The notes beneath the pieces were generated by a model. That model worked only from the letters and a program-made list of their open reading frames with translations. It ran no database searches and was not told the origin of the DNA. Below, piece after piece: positions 22,543 through 36,310 of a DNA stretch of 64,000 nucleotides. Location of the stretch: positions 13,082,001 to 13,146,000 of the forward strand of contig OZ176050.1 of NCBI GenBank assembly GCA_964247055.1, written 5' to 3'. A program made the position numbers and the translations under genes. The stretch is from Paragordius varius (taxonomy: Eukaryota > Nematomorpha). Position 1 is the first letter of the stretch, and each line of letters begins with the position of its first letter.

Positions 22543-23448
22543 ATGAATCGTGTTCCCTTAATATCTTTAATGCTGATTTTCAGTTGCTTTACTGTGGGAA
22601 AAATTACATCTCAAGAAGATAATAGTGTTAATAATACTTCAGAAGTTGCAGCGATTGATGGGAAGCCCAATCCTTTACAGGTACGCCCATGTTGGGAAGG
22701 GCCTTGTAACCGATTAATTTGTGAAAGGTGTTATGTCAACTTCTTTGGATACCTTACATCGGAATGTAATCTCATAATTTTATTTGATACAATCTGTAAA
22801 ATAGGCAAAAAATGGAGTTTTTAGAGAAAGTTAAAGCCTAATAAAGCCTTACTGTTAGTATGTCTTCAGATAATTTTAGTATTAAAAGAAAAGCTTGCCA
22901 TAATTGAAGTTTTATCCAAAGTTTAAAGCCAAATTTTGGACAATCCCTAAATAAACAGACTCGATTTAATACCGTTGAATCTGAATTTAACCTAATTTAC
23001 TTTTTTATGTTTTATGATTTTTGTGTTATAATTTAATAACTCATAATTTTTTGGCGTTTCATTTAATATTTTATAGATATCAATTTATTCACTAGTTAAT
23101 GCATTTTGGTTTTGAGATTTGTTTTGTCTTTTATAATGCAAAAGCTCACCTTTAAATCTATATGTAATTTACGCAATGAGAATCTAAAATTATATTATAT
23201 CTATTTTTGTATATTAGGTTGTCCACCTTTCCCTACATTTTGTCCAGTTTATCGTCGTTACATATCCCAAAACTGTGTTTTTTGTGGTAATGAATTTATC
23301 CAATTTTTGTATTTGTAAAAAGATATAAACTTTTAGACATTAAAAAATTTGGTTATATATTTTTTTATTTCTCTTAGGACGTGGAGATGGTGATTATTTA
23401 GAATCTCAAAATGCCGACATATCTACCGATTCTTCTCAACCAATTTAA
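22543..23448 (+). CDS. Small secreted cysteine-rich protein with an RGD motif
   Basis: I do not recognise the family. Three exons (22543-22729, 23218-23286, 23378-23448) join in phase 1 at both junctions to give 108 residues. Residues 1-23 form a good signal peptide (MNRVPLISLMLIFSCFTVG). An acidic, Asn-rich spacer with possible N-glycosylation sites follows. The core has eight cysteines: CWEGPCNRLICERCC, TFCPVYRRY, SQNCVFC. Directly after it comes GRGDGDYLESQ and a Ser-rich tail. Eight cysteines suggest four disulfides. The RGD could bind integrin, as in disintegrin-like peptides, but this is inference. A TATA box precedes it and AATAAATAAA lies about 70 bases after the stop. It could be a venom-like, digestive or immune peptide. 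Confidence 0.75.
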
Positions 23449-25606
23449 AGTCAATTGCTGAATATTTAAAAAAATAACTATTGTATTGCCTAATTTGTCA
23501 AATTCTAAACTACGATAATAAATAAATATTTTTTGTTATACATATTAATAGATTTATATATATATATATATGAGAGTTTTTTAAGGTTATTCACAATAAT
23601 AACATAATCGGAACCTAGATTAATATTCGGGAAATAATTTTTATGTAATTACTGGAATTACTGGTCCATATTTTATAAAAATTAAATTTTATAAATAATT
23701 TTAAAATGAATTATTAATAATTATTGTTATCAAAATATAATAATATTATAAACTCTGGATGTTATATATAGAATATTTAAAAAAATATATATAATAATTC
23801 CTTCAGCTATTAACTATTTCTAGTTATTAAAATTAATATTGAAATAATATAAATTATGACTTGATTTTCAAATGCTGTATAATATCAAATCTTTTGAACA
23901 TTTAGCTAAAAACACTTCTAAATATTTGAGCATTTTAAATTAATAAAAAGGTAAGAGTTTTTTTTTGCAAAAATATGATTATCACATTATAATATTGGAT
24001 TTAAAAATCCTCTATTTTTAACATTTCCTAATTTGCCCAATCATTGAATACTTTGATTCAATTTGGGGTATCTAAATACCTCAGACTAAATTTGAGTTAG
24101 GATTTTTTAAAAACTACTGAAGGAAACGGTCGCAATTTAAATTTATGCTTCTATCCTAATAAAAATTATATAAATATGCCAAAATATCTAAATTTTGTTT
24201 TGAAAAAAAAGTTCCATGTCCTACTTCGACGCTATTTTTATTTTACAATATTTTTGCAAAATATCGTCCTCATTTAATTTTAAGGGTAAAACTAAAGCTA
24301 TTTTTTATTTAAATTACATCTAACTTTGATATAAATAGAAAAAGCGGTTTATTCCGTAGTATTTTACAATTTTACCATTCCACACATGTCACGTTACGAA
24401 ATTTCTACCTCTCAGTTTTAGCTAAAAATAAGTAATGTTAAGTATTTTTAAATAAATTTTTTTATATATTTCGGTTTATTAATGTTATATAAGTGCACAA
24501 TTTTGCCATGGTTTCAATTAATTCCATATTAATTTAATTTTAAACAAGCCTGGGGTATTTAACTACCCCAATTTGAATCGAAGGACTAAAATGAATCTAT
24601 TGTATTCAAGTGTTCAATAGTACCCAAATAATCCACTGAAATATATATCTCATTTTAAAATCGATAAACGGCTGTTAAAATCCAATCAAAAGTATTTTAT
24701 ATATTTTAACAGTTATTTTAACGTTTTTTTGCAAAAGGGCAGGAAATATTTGATACAATTATACATATATTAAAATATGTTTTTTAATAATGCGTTTGAA
24801 AGGCCATAAAATACTAACATGTTAGCGTATTTATATTTTTCAAATCACTCTGGAAAAAATACCCAAAACTTAATAAAGTGTTATGTAAATTATTTATATT
24901 GCTTGTATAGCCATTCAGGTACATTGGTCAAAAAATAATTAAATTTTGTAAAATACACACAAAATTCGCCAAATATTAAGATATTTTAATAAATCCCTAA
25001 AAACTCTCACTTTAATATATTTATGATTGAAAATAAAAATTATTTTTAAACCATATCCAGCAAAATATATTACGCAGGTTGATTTAATTTTTTGAAACTA
25101 TTTAAATTATAAATTGAAGTTTCAAACTGTCAATACATTAGTCGTTTTTATTTTTTATTATTTTGATACACAGGCCCGGACATATAAACTATCTAATTTT
25201 GTGTCAAAGGACATTTAAATTTTATATTATAAAATATTTTGATAACATAATTTTTTTTAATTATTGATTTTACCAGTTTTTTTAAATTAATTTTGACTTC
25301 ATTTAATCTAACTTTATAAATAAAGCTGTTTATCTTTTATCTAATAAGATTGTTATAATACGTTTATAATACCTTTTAATGCCCCAATACTCCTTAAAAA
25401 CTAAAAAAAAATCTTCACATTAGAAATCCCACAAAAATATTGACTGTAAAAAGTTTTAATATTTTAAACTATTTTGTAAAATATATATGCCCATAGCATA
25501 TTTTAATTAAACCCCAATTAGAGGTATTTTTGTTTCATCAAATAAATGCCCTAAATAAAAAAGCAATAAATGAACATAAATTTCACAAATTATTAACTGG
25601 TGCAAT
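23449..25606. other. Gene-free AT-rich spacer
   Basis: About 2.1 kb with no convincing exon, RNA gene or structured repeat beyond short TA runs (near 23560) and the polyadenylation signal of the preceding gene. Confidence 0.45.
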
Positions 25607-28600
25607 ATGATAAACGATGCGGTATTTTCAATTTCGCATATAAATTCTCTTGCTTTTTCACAAGTTTTGTATTGGAGAGACGATATTATAATATTCTTGA
25701 AACATTTAAGAATTATTATAATGGTATGTTATTTATAATATTTTTCAAGAAATTATGCCTGAAACCATGCAGCAAAACCATAGGACCTATCTTAATGACA
25801 TTTAACATATTTATACAGCTAAAAAAATCACCAGAATCCAAAGTTTTTTTTGTTATAAAATATAGAGTTTAGATTTACCTCTCATAGATCGAATGTTAAC
25901 TTCCAAAGATTTTTGTGTTTTGGATAATACTTTATTAAAATTTGTGTACGGAAAAGTTGACAATATGTAAATTATATTATCTATTTTTTAGACCAATTTT
26001 TATTACTGAAACTGTAATCTATAAGCTAGATGCATATGTTTTGAACTATGGAACTCTCAAAGCAGATAAGGTAAGTTTTCATAATAGATTTGAATTCTTA
26101 TTTTTTATAACTGATGTTTATTTAATCCAAATAAAATTTTTAATCAGTTTTTAAATATAAAATAAATGACTAAGGTTTTTTATGGTTAAAGCGCAAATTT
26201 TGTCTTTTTATCTGCAAAAATCTTAATATATTTCTCTCTATAATTTCTTTTCAAATATTTTTCTCCTTTATAGATTTTTGAATTTTCCATCAAAGAACAT
26301 TTACCCAAATCATCATCATCATTGCTAATAAAAACGTTACAAGTTTTATCGGCAAACAAACATTTTAATTCCGAACACGATGTCGGTTTAATCAATATGG
26401 TCAACATTGTAGTTCAACGATATAATGATATATATACTGGTAAAATGTTAAAAAATTTTTTTTCTTAATACAATTCGAATTGTAAAAAGACTTACTGTAA
26501 TAACAAATGGCATTTACTAATGCAGAAAACACCATATTATTGGTTATAACGTTATGGTTAATAGAGTGTATGTAAAGATTTGCAAGAAAATATTATTTTA
26601 ATCATCTTTTACTCATTAAATTGTCCATATTTAAAACAAAAACATAAAAAAATTTATTCATTTCACTTTGTTTTCCTCAATTTTAACCTATTAAAAGACC
26701 CACATAACAACCAATAATTGTTGGTATCTCATATATTTTTGCAGATGATGAAATTGTAAAAGGTTATCAAGGGTATATTTAAAAATTTTGGTGATTTTTT
26801 ACATGGCAGATCATAGGTTTTCATTTTTGAAATTATTATCACTAAATACTGTTTAACGCAGAGTTAAAATGTGATTTTGTTTGGAGCCCCTATAAATAAA
26901 AAATGTTACAGATCAATCTTACTAAATAAGTGTTAAAAGCAATTAAATATTTGAGAATTTGAGTTAAATTTGTTTTTTTTTTTTGAAAATTAAATTTAAT
27001 TATAATTGGTTAAAAATTCACAATAAATAATTATATAGATCATTTAAACTTCAGGTCAATTCATCTTTATTTTAATATATCACTTTGCGAATAAATTTAT
27101 TTATAGCAAATAAATCATTTTATTATATAGCAATGTGTTGGATAACTCAATGTGGTCAGTATACACCCTATTTTGTTACTATTACTGCCAGTGGTCACAT
27201 ATATATTTGGGAATTTCAAATCACCAAGCTCAATGAAACACATCAAATAAATGGGGGACAGGAAGAAAAAACGATAGGTGACAAAAATTGCGACGACCAC
27301 AGGATAAAAATTACACCATATTTGGGATTTATGCACGTTGCACCTTACAAATGTAATTCCGTTCATTTGGAGTTTTTGGAAAATAATGTTGCGGCGATCA
27401 ATAACGGTATTATATAATTAGTTTTTGTACATGCATTTTTTAATATTAGTAAAATTGATGTATGTTTTTTAATATTGCTCTGTTTTCCATTTTAGTCAAA
27501 TTTTTGTTTTTCATAAATATGATTTAAACTGAAACTTGACAATTTTTCACGTCCTCAAACATAAAATCCTTTATTTAATTATTTAAAATTAAAAAAGTTT
27601 TTATACATCAATTTTATGAGTTGTATATTATATTTTATGTGATTAAAATGTAGAACATATCATGTTTGGACTATTTTCCTGCATGTATGGTAATGTTTAT
27701 GCCGGCTTGTGGAGTTTACCAGTGAGAATTGGTATTTTTAACTTTATATGATATTTTAATTCGAATTTTGAATAAAAAATTTATCATGCGATCTCATATC
27801 TATAAATAGTTGTTTAAACAAATTTTTTTCATACATATAAAACAAAATGTAAACTTATTTAAAATTAGATAGGTAAAAATTACTTTTTATATTATATAAA
27901 TATTTTATGACATTTCTAAGATAGGAACCCAAAAGTTGCGGAAATCGTGCCCGAACAAAAGTTTAATTTGATTGAAAATGTGCCCAATTGCTATAGTCAA
28001 TGTCTGCTCTTTCAAACAGATGATATGATGCCTGCTGATAATTTTATTGTCAAAAGGATTCAAGTGAATTTTTTGGCTTTAATTTATGAATTAGTTATAT
28101 TATTTGTAATTTAATTTTCTGATAAAATTTTTTTGATAGTTTTAGGAAAATATGATGAATCTCATTTTTTAAAAGGGAAATTATGGTTATTAGATTTTTA
28201 ATTTTTAAATCAATTTTCTAAAAAACTCAAATTTTTTTAACAAAATCATTCGAGATTTTCGTTGAAAGAAACAGGTCAAATTAATAGGGATATATTGTGT
28301 TTATTAATTGATATTTTCATTAATTGCGCTGGTGTTTTGAGCATTTTAGTTTGATTTTAATTTGGATCTAGTCAAATCACATAATTGTTGCTCTTCTATA
28401 ATAGTTTGAATTTTTCAAGTTATATAAGAATGTGATTTTATATCAATTTTTTATTTTGTCATAGCTTTATATGACAAAATCCGATAAAAGTCATTGAAAT
28501 CAATATGATTAAAAATTTATTATTTTCATCGATATTTAGAGTTTTTACAAAACCCCACATCATCTTTACCTAATATTTTTTTGTAAATCTGGTCATGCAT

Positions 28601-31566
28601 TCTTTTACATTCTCAAACTGGACCCTAATTTACGCAATGGTGAAAGAACTGAAAATTTGGATATGAAAGATAAAAATCTCACAAGTTGCAATAATAAAGA
28701 AAAAATCATCATACTTAATCAGTTGTATGTCCCTATGTTGAATAAAGCCAATATTACCGGTATAATTAATTTTTAAACGTAAATATTAGGCATTTTTTTG
28801 GAATTTTAGATATTTTTTGCTTCTTGTAATATAAAAATATAAAGCGCAAAAAAATAATGATTTGAAAAAACACTTTCGAAAAAATTGATTATATTGACCG
28901 TTTCAATATTTTTAATCATTTATATTATTATAATATTTTAATACTGTTAACTGATAAATGACTAATATTTTCAAGGTTACATTTGTGCATTTTAACTGTG
29001 TTTTTCTCAATAAATTAAGAGTTAAATTTGTTAAAACACTTAATATATATCACACTATCAAAAATATTCTTATTTTAGGGTTGAGCTTAGTATCCGAAAG
29101 TCCGTGTGATGATAATGTTAAAAATTGGGAATTACAATTTGATAAAATTTACAGTTTATATCTCAGTTCTCAGGATGGTGTTTTACAGACCCTTAAATTT
29201 AAATTATCCATCGAAAAAAATAGTAATGTAATAACTTTTTTCAGCATAACCATTGTTGAATTTTATATTTTTCAATTCTGTATTTTATATATGAATAGAA
29301 CAAAATTAATATTAACATAATTCAAAATCCTACTCAAATTGATGTGAAGCACACTTGGACAAAATCTGAAAAAGAAATGAAATCGGCATTTTTCAAAGGT
29401 CGCAATACCCAAGATCTAAATGGTAAAAATATAGATTAAAAAGCTATATAATTATTACATTTTTTTAAAATTATAATATTTTTTATGGAAAATAATAATA
29501 ATTATTATTAGCGTTTATTCAAAATTTATATTTTTTTACAAAAATTTCATGATTTCTGGAAATATTGCGAAAACTAATCTAGATGCTGAAATTAATCGAA
29601 TACTTACCCCTTATGAAACGAATGTTGTCTCCTATAGAGGCATGAGTATATCAACTCAAAATGCTGCATGCATGGCTCTTTGTTACAGGTGGTTAAATTT
29701 AAATTTTTTAATTTTTTTAAAAAATATAAAAAATTATATTCTATATTTGAAAGCATAAATATTTAAAAAAAGAAAATTTTTTTTATATATTTTTTAAAGT
29801 AGCTATGCCTAAAATGTTTGTCCTAAGGACGTCTAAGTTTGGTTTTAAAAATAGAATGCATTAGTATTTTACAATATCATTTGACCAGAAAATAAAAAAA
29901 TTTAAATATATAAAAATGGGTAAAACAATTCATGGAATAATATTTTGACTGGCTAGTATAATTTTTTAAACAATCACATATCTGAGAATAAATTTATCTA
30001 GTATATGTGAGCTTTTTTTATTTTTATGTATATTATTTCTTTTATATTTTTGATTGAGAAATGTTTAATTAACAATGTGTTTTATCTCGAATTAATTATT
30101 CTACTCAGCTCCACGATATTTTACCATTACCGTAATAATATCAATATTATCATAGGATTTGCAAAATGAATTTTATTTTTACATGCGTACCTGTAGCCCA
30201 AATATCTATTTTGAATACAAAAGCATACCACAACCTATAAAGTTGGCTTTTTATCCCCTCACTCATAAAATTGATACGGTGTTTGATTGTTTTATAAACT
30301 CCCAAAGTAATTCATTATATTAATACATTGTTTGTAAAATCTATTTTATTTTATATATATATATATATATACGGGATAAATTGGCTAAAAACTAAAATAA
30401 CACTTTTTTATCTAAAATGAATTGGTATTTTTTATACAAATTTGATATCAATGCTTAAAAATTTTTGTATTCAATACGCGGCCCTTTGAGACTCTTCATT
30501 AGTAAGGCCCACAAAAAATTTGAATTCCAAAATTTCCAAAAATATCCTCACAAAAAATTTTTTAAATTGATATTTTTTAAACAATTATTTCTCGATAAGT
30601 CTATTTAAATAGTAAGAAAACTCGAAAAAATTGTTATTTATAGGATTATTTTTTATTATATTAAATCAAAAAAAACTTAGATCTAAATCTCAAATCTTTA
30701 TGTTGCCATTTGTTTTTTAGAACCGTTGTATAAATGCCTTGATTTTGCCCTTATCATACAATCCTTAACATACAATGATTTCCTACATTACTTCAAACTT
30801 ATTCAACTGAATTTTGAGCTAATCAATGATGATTTACACAAGGACGCTTTTTTCACCCTTGACAATGATGATTTGAAATTAAAGAAATATTTGTAATAAT
30901 TTTTTCTTACGCTAGATATTTTAATTACATTTTTCGATGGAAAATTTAAAATATTATGCCATATATTTCTATTAGTTTGGCTTTGAAATACATACTTATT
31001 TGTATCATGAAGGATTGAATATTATACATATATTATTGGATTTTTTTATTTTTACCATTTCCTATTATAAAAAATTGAACCATAATCATAATTATTATCG
31101 AAAAAATGGGTGTTTATAAAAAAATACTTATAAACGAGTTTTAGTTCAATAATTAATTGTTTTATATATTAAGATATTACAAACAGCCAGGATTTTTGCA
31201 AATTTAAAATGTAATTCTCAAAATAATACATTATTACTTTCTTTACATTTTTTTTAATTTTTTTATTTTTAAATATCATGCTATATCTTATAAAAAAAAT
31301 TAAAGTAAGACGTGATATTCGAAAGGTTGCTTAATTCATTTAATCGGTTCAAAATGCTAATTTATTGTTTGCACATCGTTTAATTTTGTAAGTAAAATAT
31401 AAATATTAAAATATTTTTTAGATTTTTTGAATAATTTTTTAACTTGGTCTTTTATTTGCATAGATATTTGTTGGAAATATTATTAGCGAAAGATTGCACT
31501 TTACCTATTACTCTATGTCCAAAGGAACAAATTGAAGCTCTTAAACTCATACTTCCTAATACCAAG

Positions 31567-31597
<31 letters not shown>

Positions 31598-32688
31598 ATA
31601 TTATTACACGGCAACATTTTTGAAAAATCACAATTTTAACCTTTATTTTTTTAATAAGACCTATCTAGGTATATAAATAAATATCGATTATAATTATTTA
31701 ATAAGTGAACATCATAGGCTAAAAATATTGGTGTTTTATAAAATTTATTACAGAAATTTTTTAAGGGAGAAAATTATATTTTATACCTCGATTTTTAATA
31801 TGATCCATCGTTTCAGGAAAATAGAATAGAGAGGTAAATTGGTACTAGCCTTCAATTTTATAAACATATAGTTTTAGTCAAAAAAATTGATTCATATGTA
31901 TTATAATCATATTAATTTTAATTTCTATTATACTTTTGATTTTAGTAATTTTTTGGCGTGATTTAGAAAGCATTTTATTGGTAATATTATTTATATTTTT
32001 TTTGTTTTGGACAGATTGGATGATGATAAATTGTTGCTACAAGATTTAGTATCCCAAATCCGAGAATCAATTTCACTTAAATTATTTTCTCAAAGGGTCA
32101 TCCATTTTATGGAACTATTGAGGTATATTTTATACATATTATTATAATTAAAACGTGCAAAAAAACAGTAAAAATTGATTATTTTTTAAGGTACAGTATG
32201 CATTTTAATGGTTGCTAATTTCACGCTATAAAAAGTAGGGCGATTTGCAAAACACAGTAGTGTATGGAAAAAAACAACGGAATGTTGAATAATAAACAAT
32301 TATTTCCTTTCTTTTTTCCATACACTCCTGTGTTGCAAATTACCCTACTATAGTGTAAAATACAACCATCAAAATGCACACTATATATATAAAATCTATG
32401 ATTAATATTCTACAAATACGTATCTAAAAAAATTGAAAGATTTTATACTTCTTTTATTGTTTTAACCAAGGCTTCTCCAACCGGTTCCTGTTAAAATTAA
32501 AAATCTTATAATAATATTGTTTTATATATATTTATATAGTGATGTGCTAAATAATTCAATAAATGATGTTGGCCAATCCCAAAATCTTAAGTCTATTTTG
32601 GAGTGTCTATATAAAATCTTTCCATTCATATTTCAACCATCAATGTGTTCCAATATCTTTCATCGTTACTCCAAAGTAGATATTATAT

Positions 32689-32733
<45 letters not shown>

Positions 32734-35388
32734 TATCATGCGCTAAAATTATTGATTATCAATTATCTGTTTTGGGAGAATATCTTTAAAACAATTATTT
32801 TTGTAAATATGTTAGGGGGATTTGTATAAGTATTTAGTTATCAAATTTTTTCAAGTATTTGAATTCAATAATTATAATTTCCAAATCCTTTCGTTTTTAA
32901 CGAATTTTTTTATATCTTTGCTCAACTATTTTATAATTCTTATAATTAATTCATATTTTGCCTTTAATTGTATTGTACGAATTTTGCATTTCCCTTTTTA
33001 TCACTGCCTAGTATGTAATACTTTTATAGACTTTGGCCACCTTTTTATTATAATATAATTAACTTTAATCCTTTCAAATGATATATCATTATATTGAACA
33101 TCTTGCAACTAATCGACAAACAGTTAATGATATGTGATCATTCTTGAAAAACAATTCAACTATTTGACACCTTATTCATCAAAAAAAAATTAAGAAAATA
33201 CCAGAGATTTTAAAAAGTATTTTAAATAGTTCATACACAAATAAAAGAGTAAATGCAGAATCATAAGGAATCGTTATAAAAATAATTAGTAAATATGTCA
33301 AACCATGGCGTATTTAACATTAATTTTAAAAGGTGGAAAGTTGAGTTTAGATATTGTGTTTGTAGAATATTAATATTACATTGATTGAAAATAGAGAATT
33401 TTTGCATAATTTTGTTAAAATTTTTAAATGTATAAACAAAAAATAATTTTTTTAATTTAACGATAAATAGACAGATGAATTGGCCAAATACATGAAATTG
33501 TATGAAGCGTTTAATAATAAATTTAAACTCAAGGAAACAGAACACTTACCAAAAATTGATGAAACCATATCCGATACAATTAAAGATCTTAGTACATGTC
33601 CATACTGTTTACAAGGTATTAATATGCAAGAATATTCATTTAATAGTAACCCGATTTTATACATATTGGTTTAATTATTAAGCTCAGATATAAAAATATT
33701 TAATATACAGTATGCACATATATGGTCGCTTATTCACAATATAGTTGATTAATTTCCAGGACAGTAATGTGTGGAAAAAAACGACAAAATGTCCAAATTA
33801 AACAATTATTTCCCATCTTACATTATTATCTTTATATTATTATGGACAAAATTTGTTTATTAGTACACGTTACTGTATCATAAATTGACCAACAATAATG
33901 AAAATAAGCCATTATAAAATGTGCATACTGTATTTAATATATATATATACCATTTACAATTCAAATTCACCCTAAAAATAAATTATGTGTTTTCGAGCTA
34001 ATATAACTCATTATTAATATGAAATATATATTTATGGAGTTTATTATTTTTTCAATATTATTTAAATTTAAAACATAATTTTATTTATATATAAAAATAT
34101 AGGAAATTTTAATTTTAAAAAAAACATAATTTATTTGAGGGTGAATTTAAATTGTTCAAGGGTAAATTTGAATTGCTTAAGGGTGAATTCGAATTGTAAA
34201 TGGTATATATATATATATATATATTCTATAGAAACACAATTTAACAGCCTGTACGAATTGAAATGTCACAATGGACATACTATTGGTATATATTCACAAT
34301 TTTTTGAAGAATCATCGAATTTTAACGTAATTTCGACTTGAATTTAAATAGATAATTAATCAAATTCGTAATATCGGAGAACATTAAAATAGATTAGACG
34401 AGACAAACATTGATGTTAAATTTCATTCATATACAAAAAATATGTATATTTGTAATATGTATTATTTTGTAGTACGTTGCCCTTATACCCTGAAACCATG
34501 CGAAAGTTTACCAACCTTCATTTGTGACACTTGTAATACACAGGCTCACGTATCTATAATAGGTAAATTTTTTAAAATTATTGATTAATCTTTAATATAC
34601 CATTTACAGTTCAAATTCATCCTTAAACAATTCTAATTCACCCCAAAAATTAAATATGTGTTTTTTAGGAAAATACCTATATTTTTTTGATATTTTAAAA
34701 AAAATAAAACTTTTTCTAAAATTAATATAATACTGAAAAACTAATAAACTATGCCATAAAGATATGTTACGTATGAATGATGAGTTATATTAGCCCGAAA
34801 ACACATAAATTATTTTTGGGGGGAATTCGAATTGTTCAAGAGTCAATTTGAATTGTAAATGGTATATATTTTTCAGTTATAAATCGGTTTTTATATTTTA
34901 TTTTTAGATGGTTTGTTAATTTTTAAAATTTTCTAGAGTGAATATAAATATTTATAAAGTAATTTTGAAAATATTTTAAAAGTCATCCGTGAATTATGAT
35001 GCAAATTTACACCGCTTTACCTAAATATATTGATATTTTAATTATAGCCTTAAGTGATTTACTCGATAAAAAAACTTATTTTCAAGAAAACTAATGTTAA
35101 CTTTTCCGTTATTTAAAAAATTTTAAGCCATAATTTTTTAACCCTTTGTTTTCCTCGGTTTTTTATTTTTTCATAATTTGTAATTAATAAATCATTAAAG
35201 ATTTATGGGCACCAACATTAAAACCTCTACGAGATGTTTTAATTCCAGTTCCAAATGCAGAAAAAATTGAATCAAAAAATTCTAATTATAATGTTCAAGG
35301 GTCTAATGATTTAACTTTACCTTGTTTATACTGTGGTTCCAATTTTAGGTATGCCGATATGCATGAAATCGCACCTCTATTTTTATAA
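25607..35388 (+). CDS. GTF3C4: TFIIIC 90-kDa subunit-like protein (GTF3C4)
   Basis: TFIIIC90 bridges promoter-bound TFIIIC to Pol III and has an N-terminal beta-propeller and a C-terminal zinc-finger region. About 20 exons are inferred. The first four (25607-25723, 25750-25842, 25866-25966, 25992-26070) are separated by introns of 26, 23 and 25 bases; later introns are hundreds of bases. Propeller-like strands: ITASGHIYIWEFQI (27131-27406), GNVYAGLWSLP (27654-27721), KSGHAFFYILKLDPN (about 28540-28757), YRGMSISTQNAACMALCYR (29512-29688). The C-terminus (33473-35388) has TCPYCLQG, ELKCHNGHTIG, VRCPYTLKPCESL, ICDTCN and LPCLYCGSNFR, the order seen in the TFIIIC zinc-finger domain, including C-x-N-G-H and the final CxxC. 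The first exon is the best visible start. The propeller half is very diverged, and one junction (27721/27925) does not keep phase, so a small exon may be missed. Confidence 0.68.
32190..32388. mobile_element. MITE-B copy 1 (TACAGTATGCATTTTAATGG ends)
   Basis: Long terminal inverted repeats: TACAGTATGCATTTTAATGG ... GCAAAACACAGTAGTGTATGG, and inverted CCATACACTCCTGTGTTGCA ... CATCAAAATGCACACTATA. Together they span nearly the whole 200 bases. The CAGT start and apparent TA flank suggest a Tc1/mariner-type MITE. It lies in an intron of the TFIIIC90-like gene. Confidence 0.75.
33704..33935. mobile_element. MITE-B copy 2
   Basis: Inverted ends TACAGTATGCACATATATGG and AAAATGTGCATACTGTA, with the same GTGTGGAAAAAAACGACAAA interior as copy 1. 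It is more diverged in the middle. Confidence 0.7.
33947..34207. mobile_element. MITE-A copy 2
   Basis: Ends TATACCATTTACAATTCAAA and GAATTGTAAATGGTATA. The left side has one GGGTGAATTTGAATT unit, the right side three in tandem. It lies directly beside MITE-B copy 2 in the same intron, 3' of which an exon encodes part of the zinc finger. Confidence 0.8.
34595..34866. mobile_element. MITE-A copy 3
   Basis: Ends ATACCATTTACAGTTCAAAT and ATTTGAATTGTAAATGGTAT, with two 21-bp units on each side and the shared AACACATAAATTATTTTTGG core. It occupies the next intron of the TFIIIC90-like gene. Confidence 0.8.
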
Positions 35389-36310
35389 AATTCATTTTAC
35401 AAAATATATATATTATAATATTTAATAAATTTTATATATATATATTATAATTTTTAATAAATTTTCTAAATATATTATAATTTTTTATGTGTATATATTT
35501 ATTTAAATAAAAAAAATGTTAAGTACACACCTCCATTTTTTGACATTTGAAAAAAAAATATTTCACATAATGCAAAAAATTTGGATGTTGTTCTAGATAT
35601 ATGATATTTAAATGAAAATGGCTTTCTTTGTCTTACACATATTTGAAACTATTTTTCAACATTCGTAAAATATTTTTTGAATCTATTTTAAGTAACAAAT
35701 ATATGCGTATATGATAAGTGTAGATAATTAGCACAACAGGTAAGTTTAAGATTTTATATTATATATATAGCTTTAAGGTATACAACTAACTCTGCTAAAA
35801 ACATGAAAATAAAAATTCCCTATCTTATATTTATGATTAATGAAATTTGAAAACTGTAAAACATTCAACAAATTTGAGAATATTTTTTTGTTAAATTATG
35901 CTACAAAAAAAGGTGTGTCGCAAATTCCGAGAAATCGCGTGATATGTAGGCGTGTCCCTTTTTTTCTTATAAAATTTAAACTTTTTTATATATGACAAAA
36001 CAAATTTAAGTTGTAAATTTTGGATATATATATAATTTTTCTCGAATATTTAGATTAGGTGACTATCGAATTTAAGATGTAGGCAGCTGTATCTCTTTTT
36101 ATTTTAATGAATATTTTTAGATAATTTTTTTAACATGTATATAACAGGAATATATATATATATATATATAAACTCACGACGGTGTCACGCGGACTGTTCA
36201 AAATAATATATAATTGATAATTATACCACATGACTGAGTTCCAATAAAATATTCTAATTTTATATTCTTTTTTATAAATTGTTTTTCAAACGTTAATAAT
36301 TTATATAAAG
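35389..36310. other. Spacer after the TFIIIC90-like gene
   Basis: AT-rich with several short TA runs (35405-35445, 36150-36170). No gene seen. Confidence 0.45.

Noticed and set aside
32517-32789. Frame running through a TA microsatellite
   Set aside because: Only its first part is an exon of the TFIIIC90-like gene; the Ile-Tyr repeat is the microsatellite.
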